From Dicyema japonicum (taxonomy: Eukaryota > Dicyemida > Rhombozoa > Dicyemidae), in NCBI GenBank assembly GCA_011109175.1, contig RDEW01000021.1:569080-633079 (forward strand): 64,000 nucleotides of DNA. Reading direction: 5' to 3'. This document shows positions 57,010 to 64,000 of the stretch, one piece after another. A program made the position numbers and the translations under genes. Within the stretch, counting starts at the first letter, position 1. Every line of letters begins with the position of its first letter. The notes beneath the pieces are model-generated. The model was given only the letters and a program-made list of their open reading frames with translations, did not search any database and was not told where the DNA came from.

Positions 57010-58589
57010 TCAATAAAATTTAACAAAACTGGTGGCTCTTTTAATTTTTTTTAATATGTGTCGATATCTTAAAAAGATATTAATTGGAATAGCAGTCAAC
57101 GTAATCACAATCCCCATTCCTGCAAGAACCGGCTAACATGTAACCTGCTTCGTAGGCAGACACAATTATGGTAACCACAACGAGACAGGAAACTAAAATT
57201 ATGAATACTATTGGAATTGCTAGAGGCACCAAAATAAGTACTAAATTACTTTAATGAGTCTGAGTGCATCAGGTCTGACCTTCGTGAAGTACAACAGTGC
57301 AGCAGCAGAAGCAATGGTGGCAATCCAGTTCATTATTCCCGTGTAGTTCAATAGCGGCACAATGTTATCAAAGAACGTGTAAAACATTGTAAGTAATCCC
57401 TAAAGTGAATTCAGCATCATTACACATATTAACACGGCAACGAAGGGAGTTTTGAATTTAATACTGATTGTATTCACCACTGCTGGCATTTGATTATGTC
57501 TGGCAGCAACGAAAAATAACTTTAAACTGTGAAATTCTTGGCACACCGAGAATATCCATAAAATTGGCCATTCAAAGCTCCAAATGTAGAACAGGAGACT
57601 CCAACTGACAGGAAATATTTGTAAATGACATGGATTCTGTCGCCAAAAGTCTAAATTCAAGGATTTGGAAATACTAAGGCTATGGTTTCAGATTGAACTA
57701 TTTCGTCAAATGTGAGGACTGCATAATATGAAATAACGGTAAAGGCGTAAATTATTATGCAAAATGAAATTGAAAAAATAATCGCGATTGGCATATCTCT
57801 GATTTTATAAAAGGCAAACCTCTTCAAATTTTTCATTTCTTCTGAAACCGTGTTTAAATATTGCCTAAAGTAAGAATAACAAAACCATCCGTGGTAGGCA
57901 AACAAGCCGCCATAGTGGGCTAAAGCTATCTGTCCCATGTTGCCTGTGATACCTTGAACTCCCTTTTTGAGAGTGCTGAAGTGATTTCATTATTTATAAT
58001 TCCAAGTTATTTTTTATTAGGAAATAAATTCCGGTGCAGATCAAAGATAGAAGAGCGAGAATTTTTATGATGCTGAAAGCAATCTGGACGAAAATAGAGA
58101 CCCGGATGCTAAGGCAATTGATTGTTGTAACGACAACTGAAAATATTAAGAGCATATAGATATGCAAAGGTTAGCCAACAAAATCACAACAACTGAATTG
58201 GGAGAACAGACTGGATAGATTGGTTTGAGCAAATAAACGGAAAAGGTAATGGCTATAATAGCCGAAATTGCTGGCCTGATGACGATAAGTTCTGCCCAAA
58301 TTCCCATAAAGGATGCAAAGGAACCAAAAGCTTTCATAGCGTAAACGCAATCTCCACCAGAACTAGCGATCATAGCCCCTAGTTCAGCGTAGCAGAAGGT
58401 TCCCATCATGGAAATCAATCCGGAGTTGACACAGATAATTATTGAGAGACCAATACTGTTGGTCTGTATCAGCATACTCGCTGAGCTAATAAAAATGCCA
58501 GATCCAATAATTGACCATACAATTATGGCTATAGAAGGGAACAGTGTCAGATTCATCTCCAACTGGTTTCCACTTTCTAGACTTGGCAT
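57010..58589 (-). CDS. SLC7/LAT-type amino-acid transporter, eight tiny introns
   Basis: Multi-pass APC-superfamily permease; predicted about 460 residues. Starts MPSLESGNQLEMNLTLFPS at 58589. IIGSGIFISSASML is the conserved first transmembrane segment and FCYAELGAMIASSGGDCVYA the second/third. After splicing, HYGGLFAYHGW joins to QYLNTVSEEMKNLK, and IAL joins to TFGDRIHVIYKYFLSVGVS and FGALNGQFYG. Six clear GT...AG introns: 57120-57144 (25), 57400-57423 (24), 57527-57546 (20), 57651-57674 (24), 57799-57819 (21) and 57865-57885 (21). Two junctions lack GT: about 57976-58000 and 58137-58165 (possible GC-AG, 29). Near 57246 the frame needs one extra base, so an error or a mutation is present. 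Ends TTT-TAT-TGA at 57010-57012. The light-chain-type family usually pairs with a heavy chain at the plasma membrane. Confidence 0.85.
57651..57674 (-). other. 24-nt intron in the SLC7 gene (clearest example)
   Basis: Begins gtatttcc and ends aatttag on the minus strand. Skipping it converts a stop-containing frame into IALTFGDRI, matching the conserved V-x-x-x-F-G-E/D block of LAT transporters. Confidence 0.85.
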
Positions 58590-58599
58590 TCAAAATATC

Positions 58600-59260
58600 T
58601 GATTAATTTTATTTTATTTCCATTTAGGTTTATGAATATAATATTTATTATTAAATAATAATAATATTTCTTTTTTAGTGCCTTCAACATCACGGAACGC
58701 TGGATTTCTGGTTTTCAATGTCTTTTGAAGCCATGATACGAATGAATCATGGAACGCGCCGTCTTGACTGCGAAGATCCAATCATTTGGTTGATACGTGC
58801 TTGTGTGGGGTCGAAGGAGGAACATTGGGCAAAAATGAGGTCCCTGCTAGAACGTGATGGGAGCACGTGATAAGTTAGTTCGTGTAACCATGGTCTCGGT
58901 CGTTGTTGTTACTATGATATTGAGGTGAGGTGAGAGATAACAAGAAACTGGTTTTCAAATTAGAAAAAATAGAAATTTTGATTTTTATATTAATGAGATT
59001 TCGGAGATTAATTCGAAATTAGGGACCACGAGAGCAATTCGGGAGGTTAAAAAATCTAATTTTGAATTTCATAAAGTCAATGATTGTTTGAGATCTAATC
59101 TATGTAATTATACAGTGAACAATAGTTTAGTTATTGGGGAAATAATACGTATGGCTAACCACCGAATTCTACTCATAAAGTCTCCCCAATAAACCTATCA
59201 AAAACAGGGTGATCTTTGAAAAATAAGTTATAGATAATTTATTGCGGTTTTGAAACTTCT
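58600..59260 (+). repeat. LINE 3'-end repeat (58680-58920) and spacer
   Basis: 58680-58920 matches 34420-34650 by eye (acgga.cgctggatttctgg; gggagcacgtgataagttag; ccatggtctcggt). The rest is AT-rich and unassigned. Confidence 0.45.
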
Positions 59261-59263
59261 AAT

Positions 59264-59597
59264 AAGATTTTCGATAGATCCGCCAATCTTCAATATTTTT
59301 TCTTCAAACAATAAGATTTATCTCGTAAGAAAGCTTTTGATCAAAATTACCCGTTTTCTCGATTCTTTTTAAAGTTGAATATCCCTTTTTGAGTTGTACC
59401 ATCCTTTTATTTATATAACCCGGAAGTATTAAGATTTTCGATAGATCCGCCAATCTTAAATATTTTTCCTTCAAACAATAAGATTTATCTCGTAAGAAAG
59501 CTTTTGATCAAAATTACCCGTTTTCTCGATTCTTTTTAAAGTTGAATATCCCTTTTTGAGTTGTACCATCCTTTTATTTATATAACCCGGAAGTATT
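59264..59597 (-). repeat. Tandem duplication, 2 x 167 bp
   Basis: 59264-59430 and 59431-59597, near identical (one small block, cttcaatattttttc versus cttaaatatttttcc, differs). The minus frame 59674-59471 (VYVFNSKILPGYINKRMVQL) runs into copy 2, so one end of an unknown coding segment may have been duplicated. Confidence 0.9.
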
Positions 59598-59811
59598 TTC
59601 GAGTTGAAGACATAAACAAATTTCTCTGGCAAGCTTTTTTCTTGCATGTTCCATAAAATTACCTCCCTCGTCAATTAGGAGGTCAAAGTATTTCCTAGTC
59701 TTTTTCCGGTGTCTTGTTACGCGTTTTTTAGGTTAGCCAGTCTCTGGCTTAAGTTATCCTCACTTGACCAGACGTATCATATGCGACTGAGAGAAAGTTA
59801 TCTTTGCCCTT

Positions 59812-60057
59812 CTCTTAGATCTAATCCATGAATGTCTTCAACCGTTTCCCATATATATGTATGGACCCAAGTCTCAATAAAAATATATTCATATGGTTAG
59901 TATGCCGTTGATGTTAACTGAACCTCGATCCCTTACACCACTCTTAGATCTAATCCATGAATGTCTTCAACCGTTTCCCATATATATGTATGGACCCAAG
60001 TCTCAATAAAAATATATTCATATGGTTAGTATGCCGTTGATGTTAACTGAACCTCGA
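59812..60057. repeat. Tandem duplication, period 129 bp, about 117 bp shared
   Basis: 59812-59928 and 59941-60057 appear identical (ctcttagatctaatccatga ... gttaactgaacctcga). Confidence 0.9.
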
Positions 60058-60112
60058 AATTTACAAATATGATTAAAAATTTATTAAACCTCCAAAGTGT
60101 CATGAATTAGTA

Positions 60113-60352
60113 TCACATGACAGAGCGTATTTTCTCGCATAATTTGTATGGAAAAACGCTCGATTAGCCATTCTTTTTGTTATTAACAATCCGAAGACAT
60201 ATAAAAAAGCGATTTGGTCCTAGAATCCCCTAGGTCACATGACAGAGCGTATTTTCTCGCATAATTTGTATGGAAAAACGCTCGATTAGCCATTCTTTTT
60301 GTTATTAACAATCCGAAGACATATAAAAAAGCGATTTGGTCCTAGAATCCCC
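60113..60352. repeat. Tandem duplication, period 122 bp
   Basis: 60114-60235 and 60236-60352 appear identical (cacatgacagagcgtatttt ... gtcctagaatcccc). Confidence 0.9.
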
Positions 60353-60929
60353 AAAGTATCGGAAAATCCATTAATCCTGGGGAAATAAATAAATCCACCT
60401 GAAAAAGGTTAGTTAGCTTGCTGTCAGGTGCTTCACCTTACTGGTGGTGTTAAGTGTCAAAAGATATAGAAAAGAATTATTTCCCTCCTTCATCCAGTTG
60501 ACTCGAGTGACTGAATGGTTTTATAATTTGAATATGATGCTCTACTGGATACTCATGCATTCCGGATAAATAACGCCAAACCTATGACCAAAATCACTTG
60601 TTATTATGCAAACTGATGATAACGCTATAAAAGCAGTATAAACCATACTCGAACTAGGAAATCTTTTGTCTAAAGACAATTCCCGATATCCAGGAGTTAA
60701 ACTTTCTACAAAAAGTGCAACACCATTTGTTGGATAAGATCTTTTCAGAAAAGACCAACTTAAACAAATAGTGGTTTAGTTACCATCATTAAAAATAGTT
60801 GGACCTACGGTGATGTGATCACACGTTCGGATGAACCAATTTTGCATGATTGGATGATAAAAATAACGGTTCAGATCATTTAATCAACTGATACATTCCA
60901 TATCAAGATCAAGCCCGAAACACAATATC
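60353..60929. other. Unassigned spacer
   Basis: No supported feature. Confidence 0.35.
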
Positions 60930-61490
60930 CTCGAACTGAATAAACTAAAAGAATTTTAAAACATTATAATGTGTGAAGATCTCAACACCAAACACCCCCA
61001 ATCGCTGAATACATCTTCTCTTCCACAGTGATCACAACACAGGAACAAAGTACCATTCAAGAACTATAAAAAGGCAGGACCCAACTTCTAGTTGTACATT
61101 GTGTTTTTTTCTTATGTAAAGGACGTTCTGTAAAAGGTTTCCCGGAAATACAAGATCATAAAGACAGTCAACACAATACATTTTAGAAGTGCTTCCACTT
61201 TATAAAATCAACTCTTAAACCGACAATGGAATACGCCTGTGCTTAGTGGGTTTGATCTCTCAAACAACCATCGATATTCAACTCTTTTCCCACCCTTTTC
61301 GACCATTTGAAATAATTGGTCCGATTACCTTATTCTATGCGTCGTTGAATCTAATCATTTCTCTCGAATAGAGGTATGTTTTCTAAACGTGCAAATTTTA
61401 AAACCGCTCTTTAAATTCTTCCAAACGAAAAATCTCAATGGCACAGAAAAGCAGTGAGAACTATGATAGAAGATTGTTGAAAATTAGTTG
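60930..61490 (+). mobile_element. Internally deleted L-A LINE
   Basis: Reads MCEDLNTKHPQSLN (endonuclease GDLNAKHP region, 60969-61010) and about 150 bp later KSTLKPTMEYACA (about 61205-61240), the post-thumb region seen at 24690-24730 (LPSIEYACA). The RT palm between them is missing. Confidence 0.55.
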
Positions 61491-61779
61491 GCTTAACTCT
61501 TTTGTTCTTAGTGTTCTTAAGTTAAATAATATCAATCCGTCAAAATCGAATAAACTATAGAAAATCCAATCAAAGATTTATGAGAAATGATCCATAACTA
61601 GTGTTAGTCTATGTGAGCGGCTTTAGTTGGTAAAGATCCCTCTTAACTCGCTTTAGATTTCAGATCCGAGACAATAGGCAATTAATTGCTTATCTTTGAG
61701 ATCTATCAAAAATTTGCCTAATTTTCTTCCTCCTACTTTTGCAGAATTTTTAAAGAGAAGATTAGGCATGGCTCCAAAA

Positions 61780-62150
61780 CATCATTCTATGAGTCCTTTT
61801 TGGCTGGTAACGTCAGATGAAATCGGATCTGACAGTCGTGGATTCTAATCCGAAAGATGGACTATTCAGCGAAGGTCAATTTTTGTCAACGTAGTCTTAC
61901 TCGTGAGGTGACAAGTCTTTCTGACACGATACAGTAGTCAAAAGGGATCTTTCTACCTTCATCCCTGACCAATTCGAATGATAAGGATTACCAATATGAA
62001 AACTCATCCTCATAATAATGAAGTGATGTCAGCGACTGTCAGAGGTTTGGCGAAAATGGAAAAGGGTGGACCTACTTCTCCATTTACCTTCGGAAAAAAG
62101 TCTGTAATGGACTATTGGAGGATGGATTTGTCCTTCATAAGCAGACGTTT
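61780..62150 (+). repeat. Copy 3 of the three-copy repeat with conserved peptide
   Basis: Reads (shifted frames) SDEIGSDSRG, ERWTIQRRSIFVNVVLLV, KGIFLPSSLTNSNDKDY, then MKTHPHNNEVMSATVRG and MEKGGPTSPFTF (61995-62095). Confidence 0.55.
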
Positions 62151-62184
62151 TCCGTGGGTTCCGTCCTTAATTAGTTATGAATAA

Positions 62185-62744
62185 GAAAATTTTGCCATAA
62201 AATTCCTTTTTCAAGAAGAGTTATTTTTTATTAATGCATGAAGTTATATAAAAATATTTTTAAAATGTGTTGTCATGTATGGTTCCATATGTAGGAAAAT
62301 AAATCTCTGTGGAAATATTCTGTCACAAGGCGGCGAAATGGAAAGAAGTAGATATCTTCATAACTCTGACTATTGTTTAAACTGAGGTTCCGTGAATGGG
62401 TTTCTTTTGATGGTCTATATTTGAAATCTTCGGGAGAATGCATCAGAGAGATTTATGAATTCTTTAAAAATCTGATGGTCATTTAAAGATCTTAACTCCA
62501 AGAACAGTACTTTGGTTGTAGGGGCGACAACAAGAATGCCGAGTTTCTGGTAAGGGTCTGTACGTCGGAAGGGGTCAATCACTTCTATCTTTTTGGAAAT
62601 TACAAGCTTGCCGTGTTCCTAATTTTCCCCGCTATTACAGAACACGTGGATGTACTGAGTACTCTTCAAAATATTGGCAGCTACCTTATTCGCTTCTATT
62701 TTCCGTAAATTTGAAGATTGCTAGTGTTCCCGGAGTCTGGACCG
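62185..62744 (-). other. Unrecognised coding-like block (62425-62744) and spacer
   Basis: Minus strand: QSSNLRKIEANKVAANILKS, one TAG, then EHGKLVISKKIEVIDPFRRT, DPYQKLGILVVAPTTKVLFL and NDHQIFKEFINLSDAFSRRF. A 27-nt in-frame GT...AG intron (about 62609-62635) would remove the TAG. No family recognised. It abuts the truncated L-B copy. Confidence 0.35.
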
Positions 62745-64000
62745 TCTTGACGAATAGCACTTCTCCTCTTCAGCTTGACGTTATCCAGAAGTGAGCTTTC
62801 CTGATCGACTGATACACCTAAACAGCGGAGGAAACGAACTCTTGGAATTCCTAGCGTGTAAGGCTGTGCATGATGGTTCCGTATACGGCTTATTCTCATA
62901 TAGTTTGACTTCTTTGGTGAGAGCTCCATCTCTCTCCTTACATAGCAGTCTTTCATTGGATGATTTATGAGTCTCCTCTCGGAAAGAGTTGATTTCCTAG
63001 ACATATCCATAATTAGGATATCATTCGCGTATATCAACAGTTTCGAGTTCGGTAACAAAAGAGTTGAGAAGTCTGATAAGAAAATGTTGCATAACAGGGG
63101 GCTCAGGACAGAGCCCCGCGGAACGCCTCTCTTTAGTGAAACATCTCTGGATACATTTCCTCCAATGCGCACTTGAGAAGTCCGTCCCGTTAGAAAGTCC
63201 CCTAGCCATACTAATAGTTGTTTTGGAATATCTGCAGCCACAAGCCTTGTTAGAAGGGCTTCTTGCTACACACTATCGAAGGCCTTGGATAAATCCAGCA
63301 TAAAATGTTTAGTTGTCTCTTGAATGTCGCTCCTTTTAGTACGTTCACATATAATAAGACTTCCCGGGCCTGAAGCCCCATTGTTTCGCGAGGAGGAAAT
63401 CGCTCCTTTCTATATGCCGACACAGCCTCTCAAAGACAATTCGCTCATAATCTCGGATATCGAGCATATGAGACTGATCTGTCTATAGTTGAAAGGGTTC
63501 CTCCCCAACTTTCCTGGTTTTATAATCATTTTGACTAAAGAGTTTTTCCATCATTTTGGGACATATCCATACTTTATACTTGCGTTGAGCAGACTTTTCA
63601 GAGCGAGCAGTAAGGCCTCAGTCCTTCTTTGAACAATTTCATGTTAGCGTGGTCGAAGGCCGGAGCAATGGCTTGCTGTCATGACCTCCTCGAGGGTGAT
63701 TTTCTTCTCAACATCCTTGAGGTCGTTTAGTGAGTAGTTGCAGAGTTCCAGTGACGCATCCATCTGTTCACATGGATCAATAACAATGGGTTGATCCCCT
63801 GGATTTTGTCCAATTGGCTTTTGAAGATTGCCGGGGCTTCTTCCACAGAGTGCGAACCCCCATCTGGGTCGCTGAACGGGTGATTGTCCGGTCCAAAGGG
63901 GCAAGCATCATTCACGACTCTATATAGGCCATCTTGTCAGAGTTGCTTTAGAATCCGAGACGGAAGGTGCCTGAGCCTCTGTGGCTCATCCACATAGATC
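62745..64000 (-). mobile_element. L-B LINE with internal deletion; continues beyond the window
   Basis: ORF1-type text MNDACPFGPDNHPF (63915-63874) matches NETCPFGNDNHHF of L-B ORF1 and then runs straight into SDPDGGSHSVEEAPAIFKSQ, which matches the ORF2 linker (ADQNGRTIPLEKVPSVFRSQ). RT palm: RGVPRGSVLSPLLCNIFLSD, YANDILIMD (YADD changed to YAND, about 63015-63030) and FLRCLGVSVDQE. The thumb is truncated near 62745. Confidence 0.8.

Noticed and set aside
61610-61680. tRNA gene (agttggtaaag and a B-box-like atttcagatcc)
   Set aside because: I could not fold acceptor and anticodon arms by eye. Not listed as a tRNA.

Overview
This window looks like a piece of a small, AT-rich animal genome that is crowded with decayed retrotransposons and holds a few host genes with extremely short spliceosomal introns. 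A POU-homeodomain gene (30746-31596) marks a metazoan. In the host genes whose frames I could join by eye, introns are about 19-30 nt with GT...AG ends, for example 24 nt at 57651-57674, 25 nt at 29802-29826 and 20 nt at 31366-31385. To my knowledge, introns this short combined with animal genes best fit a dicyemid mesozoan or a similarly reduced parasite; that is an inference, not proof. A 644-nt N gap lies at 39245-39888.

Host genes, left to right: an unrecognised gene at about 10557-11115 (-); an unrecognised multi-exon gene at about 12393-14030 (+); a small basic C-terminal fragment at 17096-17290 (-), divergent from an acidic-protein gene at 17439-18041 (+); a DEP-domain gene at 28731-29883 (-), divergent from the POU gene; an unrecognised multi-exon gene at about 40480-41777 (-); a degenerate RING-H2 gene at 45380-45641 (+); an unrecognised gene at about 56350-56900 (-); and an SLC7/LAT-type amino-acid transporter at 57010-58589 (-) with eight proposed tiny introns, six of them canonical.

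Mobile elements fill most of the rest. I label four non-LTR families. L-A is an APE-endonuclease jockey/CR1-like family with 2A-like motifs just before the endonuclease (near-complete copies at 49228-51760 + and 26190-28730 -; many fragments). L-B is a jockey-like family with an ORF1 bearing three CCHC knuckles (20850-24535 -, and an internally deleted copy at 62745-64000 -). L-C is a family whose ORF2 carries a Cys/His cluster and a WDVT-type C-terminal domain (fragments at 2790, 5326, 14470, 20579, 32040, 35400, 36780 and 48051). L-D is an R2/R4-like family (32540-33720 -, 38960-40076 +, 34820 +). DNA elements include a Mutator-like element with long inverted repeats packed with a 15-nt motif (2424-3852), a hAT/GTF2IRD2-type pair (9207-10157 +, 54340-54985 -), a TA-flanked pogo/Tigger-like element (15179-16634), and a 1.2-kb element with terminal inverted repeats, a 9-bp direct duplication and a broken integrase (18605-19829). 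A SINE-like repeat (16668, 18105, 56010), a three-copy repeat with a conserved peptide, and at least six two-copy tandem duplications complete the layout.

None of the transposon ORFs looks intact. The host genes are small islands between them, and one (the DEP gene) appears to be cut by an L-A insertion.
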